The notes beneath the pieces are model-generated. The model was not told where the DNA came from and ran no database searches. It saw only the letters and a list, made by a program, of their open reading frames with translations. Both the position numbers and the translations under genes were made by a program. DNA of 64,000 nt from Sphaerotilus microaerophilus (GTDB lineage Bacteria > Pseudomonadota > Gammaproteobacteria > Burkholderiales > Burkholderiaceae_C). The stretch is taken from positions 4,340,001-4,404,000 of the forward strand of contig NZ_AP025730.1 in assembly GCF_023734135.1 (NCBI RefSeq), in the 5' to 3' direction. Below are positions 50,718 through 63,633 of this stretch, one piece after another. Every line of letters begins with the position of its first letter. The first letter of the stretch is position 1.

Positions 50718-52523
50718 TCAGCCCTCCAGCTCGATGCGCACCCGCGTGCCCCGCCCCGGCGCGCTGTCCACCCGCAGGTCGGCGCCGATCAGCGCGGCCT
50801 GCTCCTGCATGCCGCGCAGGCCATAGTGCCCCGGCCGCGGCGCGGCGGGGTCGAAGCCGCAGCCGTCGTCGGCCACTTCGATGCAGGCCCGCAGCGCCGA
50901 CACACCGGACGGGCCGGCCGCCGTGCCCAGACGGATCTCGACTTGCTGCGCCTGCGCGTGGCGCTCGACGTTGCGCAGCGCCTCCTCGACGATGCGAAAC
51001 ACCGCCTCGAAGCGCTCGTCCACCCAGGTGGTGGCGCCGGGATCCACCGTCAGCTTCAAGCGCAGGCCGCTGCGCTGGCCGACGCGCCGCGCCAGGTCAC
51101 GCACCGCGGTGCCCAGGCCGGACTCGCGCACGCTGTTGTCGCGCATCTGCGCGATCGCGGCCCGCGCATCGGCCAGGCCGCCGGTGGCCACGGCCTCGGC
51201 ACTGGCCAGCTCGGCGTCCAGCTCGGCGCCGTCCAGCCGCGTGCGCAGCTTGCGCACCAGGCGGATCTGCGTGAGCAGCGCCATCAGCGAGTGCGCCAGC
51301 GTGTCATGCAGGTCGCGGGCGATGCGCAGGCGCTCGCGCGAGACGGCGGCCAGCCGCGCCTCGTCCGCCAGCCGCTCGATGCGCACGGTGCGCTCGGCCA
51401 CGCGCCGGTCCAGCTCGGCATTGAGGGTCTGCAGCGCGCGCTTCTCGGCCTGCAGCCGGTCGACCACCTGCGCCAGCGTGGCGCCGATGCGGGCCACCTC
51501 GTCGGCGCCACGGGGTATCGCCAGGGTGTCCTGCTGGCCCTGGCGCACCCGCTCGGCGTCGCGCGCGAGTGCCTCCAGCCGGCGCGTCAGAGCCCGCGTG
51601 GCGGCCACCGAAGCCAGCGCGGAGAGCAGCCCGGCCAGGAAGACGATCAGGAACACCGCCTGGCGCGTGGTACGCACCGGCGCCAGCGCCTGGTCGGCCG
51701 GCTGGCGCACCACGGCGGTCCAGCCCAGCCCCAGGCTGTCGGCCAGGCGCAGCTGGGTGCGCCGCCCGACCAGGTAGGCGCCGCCTTCGGTGAGGTCGGC
51801 CGGCGCCGCCACGCTGCGCCCCAGCCAATGCGGGGGCCCGGACAGCACCGTGCCATCGCGCGCCGCCAGCATGAGTTCGAGCTGGCGCGATTCGCCCAGC
51901 AGCTGCTGCATGTGCGCCAGCACCCCCTCCACCCAGGCCCAGGGCACCACGGCGGCCAGCACGGCCCCATCGCCCTCCGCCCCCGGGCCCAGGGGCGCGG
52001 CGAAGATCACCTCGCGCCGAGCCGAGCGCGCATCCTCGTACGCGCCCAGGCGCTCCACGCCCGGCGCGGCCGCCTGGTCACGCACCACCGCCGCGTGACG
52101 GGCGGCGGCGTACCAGGGCGCGGTGGAGAGGTCCAGGCCACGCTGCCAGCCCCCGGCGGCAGCCGTCACGTGCCCCTGCGCATCGGTGACAGCCAGGGCG
52201 TCAAACTCGGCAAAGCGCGCCTGCACCGCTTGCAGCGACAGGCCCTGCTCGACGCGGTCGCGCTCGGCCACCGCGCGGATCTGCACCGCCGCCACCTGCA
52301 GCGCCAGGCTGCGCATCTCGAGGTTCATTGACAGCGCGTCGCGCACCTGCGTGGCGTACTCGGCCAGCTGCCCTTCGGCCGCCACCCGGGCGCGGCGCTC
52401 GGCCTGCGACGCGGCCAGGCTGGCCGCCGCCAGGGCCGCCAGCGTGACCACCGACACGACCGCCCAGCCGATCGCCGAGGTGACGTGCAGGCGCGGATCG
52501 AGGCGCTCTTTCCAGTTCGACAT
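50718..52523 (-). CDS. NarL-type sensor histidine kinase with periplasmic sensor
   Basis: A 601-residue membrane kinase. A first helix (AIGWAVVSVVTLAALAAASL) and a second near residue 290 (VFLIVFLAGLLSALASVAA) enclose a Cache-like extracellular domain. HAMP (TRALTRRLEALARDAERVRQ), a coiled coil, and a HisKA_3 domain follow, with RERLRIARDLHDTLAHSLMA carrying the phosphorylated histidine. The HATPase part shows EEALRNVERHAQA and GHYGLRGMQEQA. Divergent from a LuxR-type regulator, its presumed partner. Signal unknown. Confidence 0.9.
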   Translation of the reverse strand: MSNWKERLDPRLHVTSAIGWAVVSVVTLAALAAASLAASQAERRARVAAEGQLAEYATQVRDALSMNLEMRSLALQVAAVQIRAVAERDRVEQGLSLQAVQARFAEFDALAVTDAQGHVTAAAGGWQRGLDLSTAPWYAAARHAAVVRDQAAAPGVERLGAYEDARSARREVIFAAPLGPGAEGDGAVLAAVVPWAWVEGVLAHMQQLLGESRQLELMLAARDGTVLSGPPHWLGRSVAAPADLTEGGAYLVGRRTQLRLADSLGLGWTAVVRQPADQALAPVRTTRQAVFLIVFLAGLLSALASVAATRALTRRLEALARDAERVRQGQQDTLAIPRGADEVARIGATLAQVVDRLQAEKRALQTLNAELDRRVAERTVRIERLADEARLAAVSRERLRIARDLHDTLAHSLMALLTQIRLVRKLRTRLDGAELDAELASAEAVATGGLADARAAIAQMRDNSVRESGLGTAVRDLARRVGQRSGLRLKLTVDPGATTWVDERFEAVFRIVEEALRNVERHAQAQQVEIRLGTAAGPSGVSALRACIEVADDGCGFDPAAPRPGHYGLRGMQEQAALIGADLRVDSAPGRGTRVRIELEG

Positions 52524-52659
52524 GATGCGAGCCTGCCACAGTCAGGCCGCCGGGTCAGACGGTGCCCATGCCGGTGACCGTGCCCGCGGTGTGCCGGCCG
52601 GCACTGCCGCTGCCGCGCGACCTCGGCTAGGCTGTCGTCCACACTGCCGAGCCAAGCGC

Positions 52660-53358
52660 ATGAACGAACCCTCCCCCGCCGACGACCGCCCGCCCCCGCT
52701 GCGGCTGCTGATCGTCGACGACCAGCCGCTGATCCGCCGCGGCCTGGCCATGATGCTGGCCACCGAGACCGGCATCACGGTGGTCGGTCAGGCCGCCGAC
52801 GGCCAGGAAGCCATCGACCAGGCGCTGACCAGCGCACCCGATGTCATCGTGATGGACCTGCAGATGCCGCGCGTGAGCGGGGTGGTCGCCACGCGCGAGA
52901 TCACGGCCCGCCTGCCGCGCACGCGAGTCGTGGTGCTGACCACCTACGACGACGACGAGCTGGTGTTCGAGGCCATCCGCGCCGGCGCCCACGCCTACCT
53001 GCTCAAGGACGCCAGCGAGCAGGAGGTGCTCGACACCATCCGCGCCGTGCACCGGGGCGAGTCCCACCTCTCCCCGGCGATCGCCCGCAAGGTGATGGAG
53101 CAGCTGCGCGCCCTGCCGGAGCCGGTGCGCACCGCCGCCCCGGCGCCTCAGGCCGCACCGGAGCCGGCCGAGCCGCTGACCGACAAGGAGGCACGCATCC
53201 TCGACCTGATCGCCCAGGGCCGCAGCAACAAGCAGATCGCCGCCACGGTGTTCCTGGCCGAGGGCACGGTGAAGAACTACGTCAGCCGCATCATGGAGAA
53301 GCTGCACGCCGAGAGCCGCATCGAGCTGGCCATGCGCGCGGCCCAGCGCCGGGGCTGA
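52660..53358 (+). CDS. NarL/LuxR-type response regulator
   Basis: A 232-residue regulator. The receiver starts LRLLIVDDQPLIRRGLAMML with the phospho-acceptor aspartate in VIVMDLQMPRVSG, then TTYDDDELVFEAIRAGAHAY and the lysine in LLKDAS. An Ala/Pro linker leads to a GerE helix-turn-helix (LTDKEARILDLIAQGRSNKQ, then GTVKNYVSRIMEKL). It diverges from the kinase with a 136-base shared region, where I see no clear promoter or operator. Confidence 0.93.
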   Translation: MNEPSPADDRPPPLRLLIVDDQPLIRRGLAMMLATETGITVVGQAADGQEAIDQALTSAPDVIVMDLQMPRVSGVVATREITARLPRTRVVVLTTYDDDELVFEAIRAGAHAYLLKDASEQEVLDTIRAVHRGESHLSPAIARKVMEQLRALPEPVRTAAPAPQAAPEPAEPLTDKEARILDLIAQGRSNKQIAATVFLAEGTVKNYVSRIMEKLHAESRIELAMRAAQRRG

Positions 53359-53444
53359 AGCGGCGGCTGCGTCAGCGTCTGCGGTGAACAAGCCACAGGC
53401 CTTCCATTGAGGTCCTGCCCTCACACGGACAAGGGGGACTGGAC

Positions 53445-53477
53445 ACTGGGGTTGAAATAATCAGGGTAAACCCCAGT
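53445..53477 (+). promoter_or_regulatory. Long dyad with promoter-like sequence
   Basis: ACTGGGGTT (53445-53453) and AACCCCAGT (53469-53477) form a perfect 9-bp inverted repeat with a 15-base spacer; a further CCCTGGGG follows at 53488. TTGAAA at 53452 and TATGCT at 53477 are 19 bases apart. The element is in the 216-base gap before the small gene at 53575 and could be its operator. Confidence 0.45.
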
Positions 53478-53574
53478 ATGCTTGTATCCCTGGGGCCGTC
53501 GCCAATCCGGCGGTGGCTGCCTGGACCACCCAGCACGGCCCGACCCAGGCCGGCACCGATGTGAGGTACCCGAG

Positions 53575-53844
53575 ATGACCTGTCGCATGACCCCCGCCCT
53601 GTCCTTCCCGCTGCCGTTGGCGCCCGCCGCCGGAATGACGCCGCTGTGGCTGGACTGGACCGCCCAGGCATCGGATGCCGGCGCGCGCTTTGCCCGCCTG
53701 CCTTTCGACGCCGCGCGGGCCCAGTACGCCAGCGCGGTGCGTGCCGGCTGGGTGGAGCGCTCCATGCTCGCCTCCCGGGAGGTCGAGCGCACCCTGGCCA
53801 CGCTGGAACAGCTGACCCTGGGGCCCTGGGCTCGGCAGGTGTGA
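53575..53844 (+). CDS. Small uncharacterised protein (89 aa)
   Basis: I do not recognise this gene. It encodes 89 residues without signal peptide or transmembrane helix: a Pro/Leu-rich first 30 residues, then an amphipathic region (GARFARLPFDAARAQYASAV, RAGWVERSMLASREVERTL). The helical pattern with scattered tryptophans loosely recalls phasin-like granule proteins, but not enough for a call. ATG at 53575 follows GGTACCCGAG. It lies between the response regulator and the oxidoreductase gene and is preceded by a strong dyad. Confidence 0.5.
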   Translation: MTCRMTPALSFPLPLAPAAGMTPLWLDWTAQASDAGARFARLPFDAARAQYASAVRAGWVERSMLASREVERTLATLEQLTLGPWARQV

Positions 53845-53953
53845 CGTGCCCGTCCGGTACCGGCCCAGGCCCAGGCCGTGCCGGATCGGGAACAATCCGC
53901 TCCTGCGCACCCGGCAGGAACGGACGACGGGGCGCCCCACCACGAGGAGCCCC

Positions 53954-54985
53954 ATGCAAGCAGCCTATCTGACCGGCCACGGCGGCAACGAAGTCGTCGC
54001 GATCGGCGAGCGGCCGAAGCCGCAGCGCCGCCCCGGCGAAGTCCTGGTGCGCCTGCGCGCCGCCACGCTCAACCGCGTCGACCTCTACATGCGCGACAGC
54101 GGCGCGGGCATCACCCACAGCCTGCCGCAGATCATGGGCATCGACGGCGCGGGCGTGGTCGAGGAGGCGGATGCCGACGACCCGCTGCTCAAGCCCGGCA
54201 TGCGCGTGGTGCTCTACCCCGGCGTGACCTGCGGGCGCTGCGAGTTCTGCCTGCGCGGCGAGGGCGTGTTATGCACCTCGATGAAGCTGCTGGGCGAGCA
54301 CCGCGACGGCACGCTGGCCGACTACGTGGTCGTGCCGGCCGCGAACGCCCTGCCCTTTCCCGATGCGCTGGACTTCGCCCAGGCCGCGGCGCTGGGCGTC
54401 AACCACCTCACCGCCTGGCGCATGCTGGTCACCAAGGCGCGGCTGCAGCCCTGGGAGACGGTGCTGATCTTCGGCATCGGCGGCGGGGTGTCGCTGGCCG
54501 GGCTGCAGATCGCCAAGATGATCGGAGCGCGCGCGATCGTCACCTCGCGCGACGAGTCCAAGCTGGAGCGCGCCTTGCAGATGGGCGCCGATGAGGTGGT
54601 CAACAGTGCCAAGGACGACGTGGCCAAGCGCGTGCTGGCGCTCACCGGCGGGCGCGGCGTGGACGTGGTGCTGGAGAACATCGGCACCGCCGCCTGGCCT
54701 GCGGCCCTGAAGTCGGTGGTGCGCGGCGGGCGCATCGTGACCTGCGGCGCCACCTCGGGCGACCAGCCGGGCGCGGACCTGCGGCGTGTCTTCATCCGCC
54801 AGCTGCAGATCTTCGGCTCCACGCTGGGCGACCTGCGGGAGTTCCGCGACCTGCTGGGCGTGTGCGAGCGCGGCCTGCTCGTGCCGCAGATCGAATCGCG
54901 CTGGCCGCTGGCACAGCTGCATGCCGCACTGGACCGGCTCGACGCTGGCGAGCAGTTCGGCAAGATCGCGATCGAGATCGGCTGA
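53954..54985 (+). CDS. Zinc-type alcohol dehydrogenase-like oxidoreductase (MDR family)
   Basis: A 343-residue NAD(P)-dependent medium-chain dehydrogenase. The N-terminal GroES-like domain has GIDGAGVVEEADADDP and the structural-zinc cysteines CGRCEFCLRGEGVLC. The Rossmann part has FGIGGGVSLAGLQIAKM. Catalytic zinc ligands appear altered: LNRVDLYMR replaces the usual Cys-containing loop, so it may lack catalytic zinc, as in quinone reductase-like members. The ATG at 53954 has GAGG upstream. Substrate unknown. Confidence 0.88.
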   Translation: MQAAYLTGHGGNEVVAIGERPKPQRRPGEVLVRLRAATLNRVDLYMRDSGAGITHSLPQIMGIDGAGVVEEADADDPLLKPGMRVVLYPGVTCGRCEFCLRGEGVLCTSMKLLGEHRDGTLADYVVVPAANALPFPDALDFAQAAALGVNHLTAWRMLVTKARLQPWETVLIFGIGGGVSLAGLQIAKMIGARAIVTSRDESKLERALQMGADEVVNSAKDDVAKRVLALTGGRGVDVVLENIGTAAWPAALKSVVRGGRIVTCGATSGDQPGADLRRVFIRQLQIFGSTLGDLREFRDLLGVCERGLLVPQIESRWPLAQLHAALDRLDAGEQFGKIAIEIG

Positions 54986-55009
54986 ACCACCGTCTCTCGA
55001 CGGTGTCGC

Positions 55010-55393
55010 CTACGGCGTGGCGCCCGTGTAGGTCCGATCCCACAAGGTGGTACCGGCCGCCGCGGCGGTGAAACGCACGCTCTGCGCCGCGGTGGGTGTG
55101 CAGGTGACACGCTGACGCGTGGTGCTGTCACGCAAGACCGTCATACCGTCACAGCCGCCCGCGCCGAAGTCGACCGACGCCGTCAGGTGCGTGCCGGTGA
55201 CCGTGAAGGTGCTGAGTTGACCACGGCTGACACGGTCCACCGTCACATCGGTCACCGTGGGCGTGCCGAAGTTGGAGTCACCAGGATCCGAGCCCCCGCA
55301 GGCGGTCAGCAAGGCCACCAGCAGGCCCAGCCAGACTAGGCGGCCGAACCGGCAGATCCGGACCGGATGAGGAATAGGCAACGTCGGGCTCAT
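55010..55393 (-). CDS. Small lipoprotein with IPT/TIG-like domain
   Basis: A 127-residue protein. The signal peptide (RLVWLGLLVALLTAC) ends in a lipobox cysteine. The rest, SRGQLSTFTVTGTHLTASVD followed by CDGMTVLRDSTTRQRVTCTP, has the alternating strand pattern of an Ig-like/TIG fold, with two cysteines that could pair. The ATG at 55393 is used; the longer frame has an unlikely N-terminus. Function unknown. It converges with the oxidoreductase gene. Confidence 0.6.
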   Translation of the reverse strand: MSPTLPIPHPVRICRFGRLVWLGLLVALLTACGGSDPGDSNFGTPTVTDVTVDRVSRGQLSTFTVTGTHLTASVDFGAGGCDGMTVLRDSTTRQRVTCTPTAAQSVRFTAAAAGTTLWDRTYTGATP

Positions 55394-55525
55394 GGCGGGC
55401 GGAAGTGAAGGGTGGGGAACGATGTGTGAAGAAATCACGCACCGTAGATTGGATCACCACGGCCACCGGATGGGAACACCGGCATTGCGCCACGCAGCCC
55501 GGACTACCGCGGGCGGCCGCCCACC

Positions 55526-55756
55526 TCAGTAGTGCGGCGGCAACTCGTCGCGCAGGCTGCGCGGCACGGCGGGGGCGCCGTCACCCACCTGGCGGCGCAG
55601 CTCGGTCACCTCCTGCGCCAACCGGTCGATCTCGCGCTGCTGGCGCACGATCACCTGGTTGAGCTGCTCCAGCAGATCGTCGGCAAAGCTGGTCTTGATT
55701 TCCAGCTCGGTCAGGCGGCGGTCGGTGTCCGGGTCGATGTCAGGTGTGTCGTGCAT
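55526..55756 (-). CDS. slyX: SlyX family protein
   Basis: A 76-residue coiled-coil protein. RRLTELEIKTSFADDLLEQL, NQVIVRQQREIDRLAQEV and the terminal DELPPHY are the SlyX signature. The role is not established. The ATG at 55756 gives the family-like start; the longer frame adds an unrelated stretch. Confidence 0.88.
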   Translation of the reverse strand: MHDTPDIDPDTDRRLTELEIKTSFADDLLEQLNQVIVRQQREIDRLAQEVTELRRQVGDGAPAVPRSLRDELPPHY

Positions 55757-55873
55757 GGCCGTATTGGACGCGAGAACGGCCGGCGCCGCTGCACACATGC
55801 CCCCCGCCTCGGCGTCGGGCCCCGCTGCCCGCAGGCGCCATGCATCGCCCAGTCCTGCGTCAGCGCAGGCCGG

Positions 55874-57124
55874 TCAGCGCAGGAAGACCTGCGTGTAGCA
55901 GTTGATGGCCGTGTCGCTGTACGGGTAGGTCAGCGTGGACAGCTCGTTGCTCACGCTGCGGTTCTCCCAACTGACGCCGCAGCCCAGCTCGACGTTGCGC
56001 AGGACTTCGTAGTTCAGCCCCAGCGAGGCCGTGGTGGTGGTGTCCCGGGCGGTCTGGGTGACGCTGCTGCCTGGCACCTTGAGCGCCGTGTCGAGCGTGC
56101 GCCGGGCGTAGGCCAGCATCGCATCGAGGCGGATCTTGGAGCTGGCCTGCCATTGGCTGCGCAGGGTGATCGCATCGCGCATGCGTGCGTCGCTGGCGTC
56201 GTTGTAGTCCAGGCCGGCCTCGCCATAGGCGCCAACGGTGCTGTCGCGGGTGATGCGCAGCCCGATGTTGGACTTGCCGCTGGCCTGCCAGGTCCAGCCC
56301 ATGCCACCGGTCCAGCTGCTGCGGCTGCGCTGCAGTGCCAGGGAGTGGGATTCCTGCGTGCGCGCCAGGTGCGCATCCAGCGTGCTGGCACCGCTGGCAC
56401 GCAGCGTCGTGCCCACCTCGATGTCGTCGCGGGTGACGTCGTTCGCGCCGCTGGCCGAGTACTGCGGGTAGCTCGCGTCGGTGCGGCGCAGCGTCAGGCG
56501 GGTGGACAGGTCGGGCGTGGGGGCGAAGCGCAGTCCGCCGCTGAGGCTGGTCTGGTCGAGGTTGGAGCTGTGATACGAGGCGGAAGAGAAACGATTGCGG
56601 TTGGCGGCCAGGCCCGCCTCGAAACTCCACTGGGTGACCACGCCGATGCGGGCCTGGAGCGACGCCCCCTCGCTGCGCAGCAGGTTGCGCGCCGTCTCGA
56701 CCCGCGAGGTGTCGCGGTACAGGCTCTGGCTGGCGGTCACCAGGGCCGTGCCGGAGATGCGTTCGATGGTTTCCCAGTCGAGCCGTCCCAGCAGGTTGTA
56801 GGCGGTGTGGTTGTACTCATCCGCGCGGCTGTAGCGCTTGCTGTCGGCCGACAGGTCGACCACCAGGCGCGAGCGGCCCAGCGACTGGTCGACGCCGGCA
56901 CGCAGGCCACCTGCGGTGACGGTGTCGCTGGTCTCCTGCCCGTCACGGGCACGCCGCACGTTGCTGTCCGAGGTCACCCCCAGGCTGGCCCCCAGGTAGT
57001 AGGGGTTGCCCTCGGCATGGGCGGTACGGGCCAGCAGGGCCAGGCACAGCAGGCTCAGGGACGCGGCGGCCAGCGGGCCACCACACGACGCAGGCTGGTT
57101 CGGGCTTGGAGAGGAAAACGCCAT
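55874..57124 (-). CDS. Outer-membrane beta-barrel protein (EpsL-like)
   Basis: A 416-residue protein with a signal peptide ending in TAHA and then GNPYYLGASLGVTSDSNVRR, followed by many alternating aromatic/polar strands of a large beta-barrel, ending CYTQVFLR. The start of the mature part and overall strand pattern resemble EpsL-type outer-membrane proteins of exosortase-linked exopolysaccharide systems, but no eps or exosortase gene lies in the window. Barrel topology is fairly clear, the EpsL link is tentative. The ATG at 57124 is used. Confidence 0.65.
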   Translation of the reverse strand: MAFSSPSPNQPASCGGPLAAASLSLLCLALLARTAHAEGNPYYLGASLGVTSDSNVRRARDGQETSDTVTAGGLRAGVDQSLGRSRLVVDLSADSKRYSRADEYNHTAYNLLGRLDWETIERISGTALVTASQSLYRDTSRVETARNLLRSEGASLQARIGVVTQWSFEAGLAANRNRFSSASYHSSNLDQTSLSGGLRFAPTPDLSTRLTLRRTDASYPQYSASGANDVTRDDIEVGTTLRASGASTLDAHLARTQESHSLALQRSRSSWTGGMGWTWQASGKSNIGLRITRDSTVGAYGEAGLDYNDASDARMRDAITLRSQWQASSKIRLDAMLAYARRTLDTALKVPGSSVTQTARDTTTTASLGLNYEVLRNVELGCGVSWENRSVSNELSTLTYPYSDTAINCYTQVFLR

Positions 57125-57290
57125 GTCAGGCCTTTCGGTCGAAGGGGTGGATACAAAAAGTGACGCTATCGTAGGTGACCGGCTGCGTCCCTCCGCATGC
57201 GCGCATGACACCCGAACCGGCATTCATGCAATGGATCTCATTCCTGCAGTTTCCTGCGGGAAACAACGTGACAAGTGGCCGCCGGCCGAT

Positions 57291-59488
57291 TCAGCCCAGC
57301 GCCATCAGCTCGCTGGTCGGCCACTTGGGGGCATGGACGCGCCTGAGCCAATCCGGCAGGTCCTGGGCGGGCAGCGCCTCGGCAAAGAGAAAGCCCTGCA
57401 TCGTCGCGCAACCGAGCCGGCACAGCACCTCGCGCTGGCGGTCGTTCTCCACGCCCTCGGCGATGACGCGCAGGCCCAGCGAGCGAGCCAGCGCGATGAT
57501 GGCGGTGACCACGGCCGAACTGCGCTCAGTGATCCCCAGGTCGCTGATGAACGAGCGGTCGATCTTCACCTCGCTGATCGGCAACTGCGTCAGGTAGGCC
57601 AGCGACGAGTAGCCGGTGCCGAAGTCATCGATCGAGATGCCCACACCGCTTTGCGTCAGCCGGTGCAGCGCCGGGATGACCTCCTGCAGGTCCTTCATCA
57701 GCCCGGTCTCGGTGATCTCCAGCTCGATCGAGCGCAGCGGCACGCCATGCAGCAACGCAGCGTGCTGGATCTGGTCGACCAGGTCGGTGCGCTCGAAGGC
57801 CCGGCTGGGCAGGTTGATCGCCACGCTGAGATCCAGCCCGAACTGGTCGCGCCAGTTGCGGATCTGGCGCGCCGCCTCGCGGATCGCCCACTCGCTCATC
57901 GGCACGATCAGGCCGGTTTCCTCCGCCAGCGAGATGAACTCGGAGGGCAGCACCAGCTCGGTGCCGCGCTGCCAGCGCATCAGCGCCTCCACCCCGGTGA
58001 CGCGGTTGCCGCCCACCTCCACCTTGGGCTGGTAGTGCAGCACGAGCTCGCCGCGCTCCAGCGCCTTGTGCAGGGCGCTTTCCAGCTCCAGCTTCTGGCG
58101 CCCCATGCCGGCCAGGTGGGGCCGGTAGACCTGCAGCGCATTGCGGCCCGCGGACTTGACCGAGTACATCGCCACGTCGGCGTTGCGAAGCAGGTCCACC
58201 ACCGTGTGGCCATCGCGCGGGTATAGCGAGATGCCGACGCTGGCGGTGACGAAATACTCCCGCCCGTCCAGCAGCACCGGCGCACGCGCCACACGCAACA
58301 TCGCCTCGGCCAGGGCCTCGGCCTGGGCCTCGCTGTCCACCTCGGGCAGCAGGGCCACGAATTCGTCGCCGCCGAGCCGCCCCACGGCTTCGAGCACGCG
58401 GTGGCTGCGCAGTGGGTGGATGTCGGACCCCAGGTCGCTCAGCTGGTCGCTGTGGTTCAGGCAGGAGCGCAGGCGCCGGCCGATCTCGACCAGCAGCTCG
58501 TCCCCGGCACCGTGGCCGAGGGTGTCGTTGATGCCCTTGAACCGATCCAGGTCGATCAGCAACAGCGCAAAGCCATGGCCCTGGTGGCGCGCGTGCTCCA
58601 GGGCGCGTTCAGCCCGCCAGATCAGCTGGCGGCGGTTGGGCAGCCCGGTGAGGGCATCGAAGTTGGCCAGCCGCTTGATCTTGTCCTCGATCATGCGGCG
58701 GTCGGTGACGTCCTGCAGCACGCCCGTGTAGCCGCACAGGCTGCCCTGCTCGTTGAACTCCGGCTCGGCCTCAATGTGGATGATGCGCCGGCGCCCGTCG
58801 GGCAGCGCCACGGTGGCATCGGTGTCCAGCACGGTGCTGTGGCGCAGCACCTCGCGCAGCAGCGCGGCCATGCCATGCCGCTCGGCACCGACCAGGGCTC
58901 GCAGCATCTGGCGCAGGCCCAGCGTCTGGCGCGGGCTGCGGCCCAGCACGCGCAGGGCCTCGGGCTCCAGCCTCAGGCCACGCGGCGCGGGCCGCCAGTC
59001 GAAGCTGCCCATGCGGGCCAGGTCCAGCGCGCGGGCCAGCTTGGCCCGGCTGCACATCAGCTCATGCTGCACGCGCGCCGCACGCAACAGGTTGCGCACA
59101 CGGCCGATCAGCAGGCTCCATTGGGTGGACTTGACGAAGAAATCATTCGCACCGGCATCGTAGGCCCGCTCGATGGAGGCATCGTCGTCCAGCCCCGTGA
59201 GCATCAGCACCGGCAGCAGCTCGCCACCGGGCAGGCCGCGCAGCTGCCGGCAGGTGGCAAAGCCATCCATGCCGGGCATGAGGGCGTCCAGGATCACCAG
59301 CTGGGGGGTCCACTGTTGCATCAGGCGCAGGGCGGCCTCGCCACTGGTGACCTCGGTGACCTGCAGGCCCTGCTCGCGCAGGGCCGTGGCGGTCAGCAGC
59401 AGGTTGATCTCGTCGTCGTCCACCAGCAGGATGTGGGCCGGCGAGCGCCCCTCGTCGTCCTCCTCGCTCTGGCCGAACATTGCAGACT

Positions 59489-59492
<4 letters not shown>
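57291..59492 (-). CDS. Response regulator with PAS, GGDEF and EAL domains (c-di-GMP turnover)
   Basis: A soluble 733-residue regulator. Domains: REC (residues 18-135, ILLVDDDEINLLLTA, with VILDALMPGMDGFA), a short PAS (about 150-275), GGDEF (about 290-465, catalytic RLGGDEFVALLP intact) and EAL (about 480-725, with GVEALMRW, EITETGLM, DDFGTGYSSLAYLTQLP and EGVEND). Both the cyclase and phosphodiesterase motifs look active, so phosphorylation probably sets the balance. About 20 unusual residues (DQLSDLGSDIHPLRSHRVLE) sit just before the GGDEF motif. Its ATG overlaps the stop of the hybrid kinase gene, which is the probable phosphate donor. Confidence 0.93.
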
Positions 59493-63424
<3,932 letters not shown>

Positions 63425-63543
63425 CGACAGGGCGGCATCAGCTTGGAAAACAGGCGCAGGCAACGGACCCCCACACCGACGGCGGCGAGCATAGGTGCTG
63501 CCATCGGCCGGCGCGCCCCGGCACCCGGGCGCGGCCGGGGAAG

Positions 63544-63577
63544 GCGCGCAATTTGCCCGGACTGGGCAAGTGCGCGC
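63544..63577. promoter_or_regulatory. Extended dyad in the divergent region of the hybrid kinase gene
   Basis: TTGCCC-GGACT-GGGCAA (63553-63569) is a perfect 6-bp dyad, and the outer GCGCGCA (63544-63550) and TGCGCGC (63571-63577) add another 7 bp with a small offset. It lies about 120 bases before the kinase start and about 60 before the rightward gene, so it could be a shared operator. Confidence 0.45.
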
Positions 63578-63633
63578 GGCACCCGGCCCTGCGGCGGCAG
63601 GATTCGGGATGGGCGCTCCCTACAATCATTTGC

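Noticed and set aside
53452..53465. TTGAAATAATCAGG as an FNR/Anr site
   Set aside because: The half-sites TTGA and ATCA are one base too close for the FNR consensus; the larger dyad around it explains the sequence better.
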